64,000 nt of DNA from Ursus arctos (Eukaryota > Chordata > Mammalia > Carnivora > Ursidae), in NCBI RefSeq assembly GCF_023065955.2, contig NW_026623008.1, forward strand, positions 24,145,001-24,209,000, given 5' to 3'. A program made the position numbers and the translations under genes. Shown piece after piece: positions 46,320 through 64,000 of the stretch. The first letter of the stretch is position 1, and each line of letters starts with the position of its first letter. The notes under the pieces were generated by a model that had not been told where the DNA came from, searched no databases, and saw nothing but the letters and a program-made list of their open reading frames with translations.

Positions 46320-46530
46320 CCTGCAGGGCCACCAGGTGCCAGGTTCTGTGCTGAGAGCTCTATTGAGACTCATTTCTTTCTCACAACAGCCCTGGCAGGC
46401 ACGCTACAACATCACCACACACAGGAGGGAAATGAGGCTCAGAGAGGTTGAGGGACTTGCCCAGGGCACACAGCTAGGGCACAGAGAGGCTGGGATTGGA
46501 GCTCAACCTGGCTCCAGAGCGAACAGTGTT
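46320..46530 (-). repeat. MIR SINE
   Basis: Reverse copy: GGTGCCAGGTTCTGTGCTGA, AGGCTCAGAGAGGTTGAGGG, ACTTGCCCAGGGCACACAGC. Confidence 0.75.
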
Positions 46531-46643
46531 CTAGCCATGTCAATTTTGGGGTCCAGACTCCGGGGTTCTAGGCTCAATTGCATTCTTGGGCAAGTCCCAG
46601 CCTCTCTGGGCCTCTGTTTCTCCTCCTATAAAGTGAGAGGATT

Positions 46644-46826
46644 GGGGCACCTGGGTGGCTCAGTCGGTTAAGCGTCTGCCTTCGGCTTAGGTCATGATCT
46701 CAGTGTCCTGGGATCGAGCCCCACATCCAGCTCCCTGCTCAGCGGGGAGTCTGCCTCTCCCTCTGCCTCTGCCCCTCCCCTCGCTCATGCTCTCTCTCTC
46801 ACATAAATAAAATCTTTGGGGAAAAA
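46644..46826 (+). mobile_element. CAN-SINE
   Basis: Head GGGCACCTGGGTGGCTCAG, CT-rich body and ACATAAATAAAATC tail. The 14-bp duplication AAAGTGAGAGGATT is identical at 46630-46643 and 46827-46840. Confidence 0.96.
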
Positions 46827-47219
46827 AAAGTGAGAGGATTAGACCAGGTTAATCTCAGGGCTCTAACATCCTGAGTCTATGCTGTCCCTCCAGCCCTTAG
46901 AAGAGGTCACCATAGCAACTGTAAAGGGAAGTTCACGGTGACAAGCCCCCAAGATACAAAGATGAAGGGCAGGAGGAGCTCACAGAAGTCTAGTAGGAAG
47001 ACAGTCGGACGCCCAATTCCATAGTGCTAGGTGTTACAGAGTGTTGTGTTGTGGGGCTCGGCCTTGAACGGGGCCACGACGAGGTAGGGTTGGGACAGGC
47101 GGGCGGAGAAAGAATTCCAGGTGGAGGACACAGGCTGGGAGATGAGACTCTGGAAGCTGCTTTCACTTTTCACTCCCTCTGTGAGGGTGTCTGAGGTCAG
47201 GCCACTCCACTAGCGCACA

Positions 47220-47405
47220 GACTTTCGTGTGACCGTGGCCCCCTTCACTCACGAGCATCGTGGCTTACCGTGAGACCTCCGGGTTTGTCTGTAAAAGGAC
47301 ATGACGAGGATACTGACCTCGCAGGTCACCATAAGGATTCACTGAGATGACGCACACAGAGGATTTAGCGTGACGTCTGGTACATGGGAAATGCTCAACA
47401 TGTCA
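47220..47405 (+). repeat. MIR SINE fragment
   Basis: CTGTAAAAGGACATGACGAG, AAGGATTCACTGAGATGACG and GTACATGGGAAATGCTCAAC follow the MIR 3' half, diverged. Confidence 0.5.
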
Positions 47406-47784
47406 TCGTGGGATGCCCTTCCCTCCTCTCCGCCCACCCCTTACTCCCCGCTGCCTCAGTCTCCCCTACCCCTCCACGAAGCCGCCCTTCTGACTGCCGC
47501 AGCCCGCACTTGCTGCCTCCGCCGCCTGACGCCTGTGACCCTTGTCTGTGCCGCACAAGTCGGCGTATTCGGTTCAGTTAGATTCCTGTTGGTCACCACC
47601 CCGGGATCTAGGCTGCTCTCACTTCTCTAGAGTCTCAATTCCCATTGGGAATTTACGTGGTTTCAGGGAAGCGGAGTCTACTCCCCGCCCCCCACCCCAT
47701 TCTAGGGGTGAGGCACACGCTCTGGGCTAAGCCACTGAACAACCTCTGCCCTTAAGGGTTAATCCCCAGGTGGGCAGGTGACCT

Positions 47785-48095
47785 TACTCAGTCCACAGTG
47801 AGGACTTGCTGGGAATTCTGGGACACAGATTCTATCTTCTCTGTGGCTCCGGATGGTGTGGAGTACAAATGTGAGGTCTGGAACTGCTGCAGCCATCTTG
47901 TTATCATGAGAGAAGGCAGCCTGAGGACGATGCTGAGGGTGCAGAGGTAGGAGACCAGTGGAGAAACGGAGTTCTGATCAAACCATGCCCGACTGCTGGG
48001 CTCCACTAGACTTTTCAGTCACATGAGCCAACAAATTTCCCTTATTGTTAAGTCAGTTTCTATTATTTGCACCTAAAATCATCCTGATTCAAACA
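47785..48095 (+). repeat. Ancient LTR remnant (family uncertain)
   Basis: The end ACATGAGCCAACAAATTTCC, AGTCAGTTTCTATTATTTGC and CCTGATTCAAACA has the layout of the 3' end of an old mammalian LTR. No internal genes are attached. Confidence 0.45.
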
Positions 48096-48829
48096 CCATC
48101 TGGTTAAACAATGTTGTTTACCAAGAAATATAATCATTCCCTTACATATTGAGTAGGCCTCTGCGCTACACCGAGCCCTGTGCTAGGTGAGCCGTACTGA
48201 GGTGGTCCCATCCTCCTCAAAGAACTTACAGTCTGATGGAAAGAACTGGGGATTAAAATGACTGCGTTGGGGGCTCTGATGTATGCAGCCTGCTCAGCAT
48301 CCATCCCCCCTCCTTTAAATAGCAGAACCCTGACTTTTCTTCGGATACCGTCTAAAGACCTGGTCAATTGACCGCAGGGAACTCACTCAGTGATGGGCAT
48401 GAGAGTCAGCTCTGAGACTGCAAGCTTGAAAAACAGGTCCTGAACTTCTGCTGGGGCTTACTCAACGGGGGACCCATGAGGCTGGGGTTTCCTCGAGCTG
48501 AAACAGCGCTAAGACTAGTTAATCTCTGAGCGTTGGTAGCAATTCACTTCTCTGACTTCGCTCCTTCACTCAACCAGATGTCAGCGCCTCCTCCCATGCC
48601 TGAGCCTGTGCTGTACCGTGGGGAAGGAGGGAGGACGCGGATATGGCCCCTCCTTTTGAGCTCAGTCTGCAGAGAAGGTCGAATGAATGGGTAATCCACA
48701 ACACAGCGTAGCTATACTAGGAGTAATCAGCTTAGATTGAAGGCCTTCGTTGTTGTTGGTAATTCCATGACGTGTTACACACAGGAAAAATTACAGGACT
48801 CAAGAAAGATTTAAAAATTAAAATCTCCT

Positions 48830-48942
48830 GGGGCACCAGGCTGGCTCAGGCCGTGGAGCGTGCACAGTTCTTGATCTTGGGGTCGTGAGCTTGAGCCTGA
48901 TGCTGGGCATAGAGATGAGTTAAATAAATAAACTTCAAAAAA

Positions 48943-48943
<1 letters not shown>
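48830..48943 (+). mobile_element. CAN-SINE, short type
   Basis: Head GGGGCACCAGGCTGGCTCAGG, body to GCTGGGCATAGAGATGAG and AAATAAATAAAC. A short duplication AAAATCTCC lies at 48820-48828 and 49025-49033, which places the GAAA array inside the SINE tail. Confidence 0.9.
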
Positions 48944-49018
<75 letters not shown>

Positions 49019-49024
49019 AAAAGA
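48944..49024. repeat. (GAAA)n expansion of a SINE tail
   Basis: About 19 nearly perfect GAAA units grown from the poly(A) tail of the preceding SINE. A purine-only strand of this length can form triplex DNA. Confidence 0.95.
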
Positions 49025-49329
49025 AAAATCTCCCTTAGTTCCACCACTCAGCTATAATCATGGTTAGTATTTTTGTCTACAGCCTTCCAGATGCTTTTCT
49101 ATGCAGACACTTAAAAACCCCCGACTGAAAGCAATGTGGCATACTGAGTTGGATCCTGGAAGAGAAGAAAGGGCACTAGTGGAAGAACTGGTAAAAACCA
49201 AATAAAGTCAGAGCCTAGTCATGTCCCAACGTTCATCTCAGTTTTGGTAAATACCATGATTATGTTAACAGCAGGGGAAGCTGGGTGACGTGTATGCAGA
49301 AATCTCTGTGTGCTATCTTTGGAACTTTC

Positions 49330-49615
49330 CTGTAAACTGAAGAGTATTCCAAAATAAAAAGTTTACTTTAAAAAAAATGAACTCATTCTCTATTGTTTTA
49401 TAATCTATGTTTATTCACTCAATAGTTTATCTTGAAATTCTTGTCTTAAAATGATTTATTTCATGATCGCATACGATTCCATGAATGAATCATCACAGCC
49501 TATCTCCTCTTTGTTGGAAATTTAGGTTGTTTCCAGTTCTTACTGTGAAAAAAAATGCTGCACATACTTATACTTTGTCATTTCCTTAGGATATACTAAC
49601 AACGTGGGATCGCTG
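49330..49615 (+). repeat. Old L1-like 3' fragment
   Basis: GAAATTTAGGTTGTTTCCAG, then TCTTACTGTGAAAAAAAATG and CTGCACATACTTATAC, resemble a common old mammalian L1-type repeat. The family is uncertain. Confidence 0.4.
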
Positions 49616-52600
49616 AGCCACAGCCGGCAGCTAGGAAACACGCACTGAGCACTCAGACCGCCACTGTTCTCAAGCCCCTGAAATACGTGAACTTGAGTCC
49701 TGACAGGCACACCAAGAGAGAGGCACTGCTCTCATTCCTTTATTCTAGCGCAATTTTCAGAGGTTTTCAAAGTGTGAGGCAACAAGTTCCCACCAGAGAC
49801 TCTCTCAGCCCACTGCAGCACCTTCCTGGTGTCACGGCCAACTCAAGTGCACACGGATCTAGCCCATCCCATCGTGCTCTTCCGGGCTCCCTCCTGTCTG
49901 GCCTCCAGGAGGGCCATCCCCGCCGGCAGCCGCTGGAGCGGTCCGTGGAATACGGGCAGGTGCCACCAGCCCGATGTGTGATTTCAACAATAGCTCTTGT
50001 TGTTTCTGTCTTCAACGACAGAACGTCCTCCTCTCAGTGACCTCTGGCCATTGTAGGGGCCGTGTCCAGTGCGACCCGGTAGACTGCCGCATCAGCAGCC
50101 CTGCGGAGGAGCCTCGGTTCCCATCCCCACCCAGGGGCACATCCGGCCACTCAGGAAACACTGCAGTGAAAAGCAGCCTGTTCTGGTTTGGTGCATACTC
50201 CTAGGGGGACGGAGGGGGCACTGGGGAACAGGGGTAAAGACACACGGTCTGAAACACCTGGAGGCAAAGAGCCATAGGAAAAAAGGTAAATAGGATCATT
50301 TCTTGGGCGATTTTTCAATTTGTAGGGACTGCGCCTCCCACAGATGGGTGCTGTGATCTTCCTCTTACAGATGAGGAGGTTAAGCGGCTCCCCAAGGCGC
50401 GCAAAGCGGCGTCGGGGCCTAGATCTAACCACAGGTCGTCTCTGTCACCGCAGAACCCGTGCCCACATCACTAGGCACGTGCCTGCACGCAGCTGACGAT
50501 AAAACCGAGAGACTCCCTTCTTTCCGGTCCCACCACAGCAAAGAGTCCCCCAACTCAGGGTCAAAGCACTGATGCCGTGTGCCTGGGACAGGCGGCAGGT
50601 ATGGCGTGAGCGCCAAGCTTAAAGCGGCCATCAACTCTGTGTGCGTATCCTTGTCTCTGGCTCTTCTGGGTTCTTGAGCGGAAAACGTCCCTTCTGTTGT
50701 CCCTATGCTGCATTTGAAAGCACGGTTTTCCAAGCAAATATTTCCCAAGCACCCTTGGGGTTCACTAGGTAAAAGCAGCCCTTAGTACCAGTGGCCTCCG
50801 CCTGGAATGTCCCACCCTCTGCGTGGAGCCACCCCAGTCCCACCTCCTCCTCTCTACAGCCTCCCCTCCCATACCACGGAAGTAGCCCTTTCTTTACTCC
50901 CTACTTCTTCCCCAGACTAGACCCGAGGCGGTCTGGAAAGCCTCAAGACATGTCCCAGCACATTAACGCTGAGCAAAATGACTGAGATTGGGTGGGAATT
51001 TTATTAAGAAACCCTGACAGAGGAGAGCATAGCATCGAACACAAGGGGTCTCCTCACAGCCAGCGCAATAAGGAAAAGAGTAGAAAATGAAGCATTTCTT
51101 TCCTAGTGGAATGCAGACCAACTAAACAGGAAGCAAGATGGCCTCCTAGCTCTACGCTCAGAGAGATGTGTCCCCAAATTCTTTATCTAAAGGAAGCCTT
51201 ACAGCGTAAGGATTTGCCCCATGGCAATCTTACCCCCAAAGCGCAGAGATGTTCAGTCTGAGGGTTACCTGTGCAGGACCTGGTCTTGCCCCTGCTGTCT
51301 GACGCCTCGTCTTCCCACTCACACCTGCTCTCCGCTGGGGGCTCCTCGTCTCCACCGGGCACAGGAAGGGGTCTCCTGTGAGAGAAGCTCATCATCACAC
51401 TGCCCTGCGGGACTCTACACACAGGGCTGCCATGTTCCTGAGGTGTTGGGAGGACGGCGGTCCCTCGGGATCATCAACCACGCGATGCCATTAGCTGCGT
51501 GGGGCTGCGGAAAGGAATGGCTGTGAAGTGGAGCCGGTCTAGACACCCTCCTGCTGCCGCCCTTTCCAGAACGTACTGGCGGGGCAAAGGGACTCCTCTC
51601 TCCCCCCGTGACTCGCTCCTCTGGCCTTCTGGAACGGGAGGGGTTCCTAGAGTTCTGTGAGTGCAGCACCCTGGGCCTCCAGCTCCCACAGCAGGGAAAC
51701 CAAGGATGAAACAGACAACGGTCCTACCTGAGGCAGCGCTCCCCACTCGGTCCGTCACCGTGCCAGGCAAGCCTCCTCGAGTTTCTTCTCCTTTCATTCA
51801 GACCCACGGCTCGTCCACGCCGCTGCATCACGACTGCCTTGAGAGTCTGTCCCCGCTCCCAGCCAAGTGTCAAAGCAATGCTGCAGCGGGGAAGGGCCGG
51901 GGTGTGAGCCACGGCCGGGCTCGCTCTCGGCGTCTGCCGTTCCTCGATGGGCGAGCCTCAAAGTGCACACGCGTCCCGTGGAGACAAGGACAGCACTCAC
52001 TCCCACGGGCTTACTGACAAGAGGAAGTGGGACAGTGTATGCAGAACCTATCTTACAGTGAGCATTAAGTCTACGTGAAACGATCAGCTAATTAGGTAGA
52101 TACAAAAATACGGAATTCTGGATACAATTTTAGAGGCCCATGGACTTTGAGGGGATCCTTAGGTTAAGAGTCCTTGGCCCGGTCCCCGAGAGTCTGCAAG
52201 ACAAGAGCTGTCGCCAAGGCTTATGTTTTCTCTGTACACACCATCAGCGCATCCTGGGTGTCTGCAGTGTGCCGGGAATCCAGGTCACCGGTGCTGCCAG
52301 CACACCTGCCGGGCAAGCGTCCCTGCTGTTCTGATGCGGAGATAACTCGCCCGAGGTCTCACGGTGGAGAGGTGCGGCGGAAGTCTGCCTTCCGACTCAC
52401 TGAGCTGTCTTCCTAAGAAAGACTGTTGAGGCTTCCTGAGGACCACGGTTGCTCCTCATCCCATCCTGTCTGCAACGCTCTGTGCCCACAAGACAGCCTG
52501 AGATGCACTGCCTGGGTCCTCGGACTGGCAGGGAGCGGCCACGAACTGGAAGGCACCCGGAGGGGCCCGTCTTGCTGCAGAGCTGCACAAGTCGCTAAAT

Positions 52601-53880
52601 CACTTCAGCAACAAGGTCAAGGCGACAGACTCGGGTGTCAGAGACTGCTTCCGGGTGCCGACTTGGCCTCTTCCGTGTGACCTCACCGCTCCGGGTCTTG
52701 ATCGCCTCACCTGTAAGACAGGACAGCTCTGACCACGCGGATGCCCCAGGAGGGCCGAGCGAGGTCTTGGCTACGAGGCATGCGCACAGTACCTGGCCTG
52801 GCGTCAGCGCTCCAGGCACGGGAGCGGCTCCAATCAGTTTCCAGGTGAGGAAACCAAGCCCAAAGATGAGAACAAGAGGTCTCCTGGTCTTCTCTCAGGC
52901 CATTCTTCTCAATCACACCACACAGTGGCCTCCTGGGGCTGGGTCCCCAAATCTTTCCCCCAGTTTGTTGCATGAAGATCAGAGAAGGGAAGAATGTTTT
53001 CATGGGGCATTTAAATAGCTCAGGGAGAGAAAGGATCAGGGTCAGTCGTGCTGGCACCTGAAATGACTGCAGAGGGGAGGTGGGGAGGTGGGGAAGCAGA
53101 GGAAAGAGCTGGCTCAAGAGGCGGCATTTAACATGCCCGTGACCACTCTGGATCTCTCCAGAACAAGAAAGCCCGAAGAACGGCGGTGCTTCTAGCCCAG
53201 CTTCCTCTGGTTTTGGGAATAGCAGTCATTTCTCAGAAGCCGCCCCAGCAGACGCAGTCCTTCCAAACAGCCTGAGAGCTTCAGCTTGGCACTTCTGCTG
53301 AGCAAGAAATGGCTTTACAAAGAAGCAACCAGGAGTGTTAAAGAGACAGCTGAAGAGACAGCCAAAAATCTGGCTAGGGATGAGAAGCACTGGCTTTCTA
53401 GGCTGTGGACAGCTGTCCACCCAACAATTATCCAGCCCGGCACGAAGCAGGTATTTTTGTATATATTCGGACCCAACTAACATTTATCAAGTGTCTGTTG
53501 TGTGCCAGGCGCCAAGCGCAAAGCTTCTTTTTATAAACTTCATTTAATGCCAACAAGTCTGAGAAGGTGGCATCACACTCCTCTTTTTTCAGACAAGGAA
53601 ACAGGAGCCGAGTAAATGACTGGCCGGGATTCCTTGCACATCCTCTGAGCTCCAAGCACAGCGGGGTCCCCACGAAGCCGAGCTGCCTTGTCCTCGGGGG
53701 CAAGAAAAGCCGGCCTGCCATCTGAGCCCAGGCTTAAGAGGGTGTGGCTCATCTTAGGAGCGCACACTTGGACCTCCCTGCCTTGTGACTTCTAGCGACA
53801 AGAAGGGGCTTCCAAGCCAGTTTCAGAATTCAATGCCATTTTTTTTCTAGCCCAGATGCCCTCAAAAAAATGCCACAACA
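49616..53880. other. Intergenic stretch before the AK2 3' end
   Basis: Contains weak MIR-like pieces (about 52230-52400 reverse, 52600-52830 forward, 53470-53620 reverse) and an L2-like piece at about 50780-50890. Otherwise unique. No gene is supported. Confidence 0.55.
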
Positions 53881-53903
53881 GGGGATACAAATTTTTAACA
53901 TAC

Positions 53904-53909
53904 TTTATT
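53904..53909 (-). terminator. Distal AK2 poly(A) signal, candidate
   Basis: AATAAA on the minus strand (TTTATT on the plus). It is followed in the transcript direction by U-rich sequence near 53890. It would end the longest AK2 mRNA. Confidence 0.4.
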
Positions 53910-56567
53910 GATTTAGGGGCCAAACAAGGCAGCATTTGGTCAGTTAAGAAAGGCACCTCATTGAAAATAATACATCACAGTGCTGACGAGTGATCCCAGT
54001 CACAGGATTTGAGGATGGAAGGGACAATCTTTGGATGATGTTGCTTAGGACACTTGCTCATTTATTAACAAGGGTCCCTTCCCACATTGTGGATGCAAGA
54101 CGGCAAGAGCGCAGGGATGCTGGGTGGCTGCTGGGAGCTGACCCACGAGAACGGGTGGACTGGTACGCAAGCGGTGTGTCGTTAAGGAAAGGAGACCAGC
54201 CCCGTCTTCCCCACTCCAGTAAACTTGATTGGCTGAGCCACCAACCCCATGAACACGGCCCCCCATCTCTTTCCAACGTGGAGATGTTCTTTTGATCTCA
54301 TGGCTGGGGGAACCAGGGCCAGGAGTCAAACCCCCCCTGTTCCAAGCTTTCGGAAAGACAGGACAACAGTTTTGACTTCCTGCATTCGCAGGCTGGCAAC
54401 CCATGAGGCTCTGAGATAAAAACTGAGGTCTTAGGGCATTTGGCTTTATAAAATATTGTCACCAATCCACAGTAAATGAAACCTGGATTCCTTAGAAACA
54501 ATACTGCACCTCCCTATTGCTATTTATAACCTCTAATCAGTTTTTTTTAATTAATTTCCCCCTTCCTCCGTACTTTTTCAGACTCTTCCATGACGTGTGA
54601 AAGAGGTGGCTTCACTATCACATTGCTGCTCCTGATGACTCCTTTTGGGCCCTCACCATTCCTCCCTCTCCATCCTCACCCTGACCACCCCTCCCCTCTG
54701 CCCAGCACCTAAGAGCAGGGATCACGCCGCGGGGTGATGAACAGTGGTGCAGTCTCGCCTGGCCTTCTGTTACTAGGCTGAAATAGAGAGGAAACAAGAG
54801 AGAACAAAATGGGTTTTTAAAAACCAAGTAAATATCAGGGAAGGCTGGCATGCATGCCCCAGCAACCAAATGCATCAGACACTGGACATTTCTCTGTCCG
54901 GAGAAAGCTCTCATGCCTGCTGAGGTTAAGGCTGTGTAATTAAACGAAGCAAAAATCTAAATCCTGACCACCCCCAAAAAGGCATATGCATTCCGCATGT
55001 TCTAGGTTCACCAGCAGCCCAAATATGCACACGTGAATGTATACGGATGGGTGACAAATACTGGAACAAGGGTCACACACATTCAATTAGCAAACATTCA
55101 AGGTCCGCCACCTTGAGGCCAAGTGCCTGCCACTGTCCCCTGTGAAAGGGGAGTCGACTCTGGGATCTGTGAGGCCTCCCTCCCCCAGAGAAGGGCTCCA
55201 GACCCCAGCAGACACAGCTCATAGTTTTGGTTTCACTCCTCTTCCCTGAAGTCATGTGCTTCCCAGAAATGCCCCACGCCAGACTTGGTTTCTGTTTAGA
55301 ATGGGTGGAGTTAGTTTACAGGCAGGGAAGCAAGGCAGAGCAGAGCTAGCAGACACTCACTTGAATCAGACCAAAGGGAAGCAAATGGTCACGTACCCGT
55401 GCCCAGCTTCCAGGTGGACAGGGGACAGGCCCTCTGAGAGTTGCACAGACAGAAGACTCAGGTCAGATGGGGACCGGGACTCTAGAGCCCTCTGTACCAA
55501 GTCAGCAGATTATGATGGGGGAGGCGGCATTATTTACTGGGCCTGCCACTGGTTTTCCAATGGCTTTTCCAGAGGCCACTGTTTTGTGGCCTCTCCCAAC
55601 AGTCTATTAATTCATCTGTTTGCCACAAGTCAAATGGCACAGCATGGACCTCAGGAAACACTTAATAGTTGGGGAGCTGAAGTTAGGAATAAAAGCTGGT
55701 TACTGTCATAGGTGATCTTAGTTTGGCTGATCTTTTCTTGGGGAGTCTGTGGAGAGAGTCTGAGATGAAAAGAGACACATCTGATTGGGGTTTCATATCC
55801 TGGAGAGACTGGGTTTGAGTAAACGCTAATGAAGATGAGGCCAAGAATAGATCACCTCCAAATCGCTGTTTTGTTCATACTTGGAAACTGAGGCAAACAT
55901 TAAAAATGAAAATAAACAAACCTATCCTGGTCTTTTTGGCAAGTGGACTGGCTGCTCTCAGGTGCCCAGCCCGGATGCTCAGAAGACAGCCTGAATTCAA
56001 AAGTACCGTCTACTTGGGTTTAATTCTTGGGCAACAATTCAGTTTTCACACACGGGTCCCCAATGATCCCTGCTTTATACACTGTGATGCAGATCACAGA
56101 AATATTCCAACTCAGCCTGGATCTTTCGATGGTGATACCTTCCTATGGTCAATGCCTTTTCCTTTCCACTTCGGAAAAAAACGAATGATCTCCATCCACA
56201 CACTGACTCATGTGGCTTTTCATCGTGGGGCAGAACACAAGCGGAATCCCCTGCCAACAATCTGCCACCGGGAACTCTGGCCCCGCCTGACTCTCTGTGA
56301 TCCTGGACTTCGACTCAGCTGCGGGAGATGGACTAAATACCATGAGGTTCCAGAACTGTGGTGCCTGGCAGATACCTGAGTTAGGTTATCTTGGTAAAAA
56401 TAAACAAAAATCAAGAGTATGGCTAAAGAAGTAAACAGCTGGTAAAGCAACCTTGCCTGTAGCTCAGAAAGAAGGAAGAGCGTACAAATACTTAAACCAA
56501 CGCGCACACGCACACACACAGATGAGATGAGAGCTGCACGCACGCTAAAGATACATCAAGCGAGTGT

Positions 56568-56573
56568 TTTAAT
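56568..56573 (-). terminator. Proximal AK2 poly(A) signal, candidate
   Basis: The ATTAAA variant is about 120 nt past the AK2 stop codon on the minus strand. It would give a short 3'UTR. Confidence 0.4.
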
Positions 56574-56690
56574 TGGTACATCAAACGGTACTCTTGCTGG
56601 CCTGAGGATGCTCCCTTCTGCCTGCTCTGCAGTTCCCACCCACTCCCTCAACACGGATAGGAAGAAAGAAATTCCTTTTCGGACCCAACA

Positions 56691-64000
<7,310 letters not shown>

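Larger units (their letters stand above)
53885..56690 (-). other. AK2: AK2 3' untranslated region (longest form inferred)
   Basis: The region runs from the stop codon to the farthest plausible poly(A) signal. Signals on the minus strand are ATTAAA at 56573-56568 (short form, about 140 nt UTR), AATAAA at 54066-54061 and AATAAA at 53909-53904. A downstream alternative exon for a second C-terminal isoform may also lie in this span. The extent is inferred, not observed. Confidence 0.5.

Overview
This is a window of mammalian nuclear DNA, most likely from an arctoid carnivore such as a bear, seal or mustelid. The evidence is about 18 tRNA-Lys-derived carnivore SINEs (CAN-SINEs) whose heads read like GGGCGCCTGGGTGGCTCAG and whose bodies are CT-rich with AAATAAATAAA tails. 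None has the typical dog-specific head. The species itself cannot be read from the sequence; a bear is my best guess from the SINE body.

Layout. Two genes, both on the minus strand, enter the window from opposite edges. RNF19B fills 1-15.7 kb: its promoter, 5'UTR and first seven coding exons are inside, while its last exons lie beyond the left edge. AK2 fills about 53.9-64 kb: its last four coding exons and 3'UTR are inside, while its first exons and promoter lie beyond the right edge. The order RNF19B then AK2, both on one strand about 40 kb apart, agrees with my memory of the human 1p35 neighbourhood. All eleven coding exons were placed by matching protein sequence, intron phase and GT/AG sites, and every junction is phase-consistent.

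The gap of about 38 kb between them holds no gene I can support. It contains an intronless, frameshifted EGFL7 retropseudogene with a target-site duplication; a U6 snRNA pseudogene fused to a CAN-SINE inside one shared target-site duplication; a 5'-truncated LINE-1; two GC-rich, CpG-dense blocks with no recognisable coding gene (21.6-22.3 kb and 36.85-37.2 kb, the second with a G-rich hexamer tract); many CAN-SINEs; older MIR, L2 and LTR remnants; and several microsatellites, including an A+T tract near 34 kb and a GAAA expansion in a SINE tail at 48.9 kb.

The two genes have separate jobs. RNF19B is a membrane-anchored RBR ubiquitin ligase and AK2 is the adenylate kinase of the mitochondrial intermembrane space. 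Nothing here suggests they work together. I found no previously undescribed gene system. The most notable items are the U6-SINE chimera, the EGFL7 retrocopy, a SINE-into-SINE insertion at 62.0-62.4 kb that reused one target, and the two orphan CpG-rich blocks.
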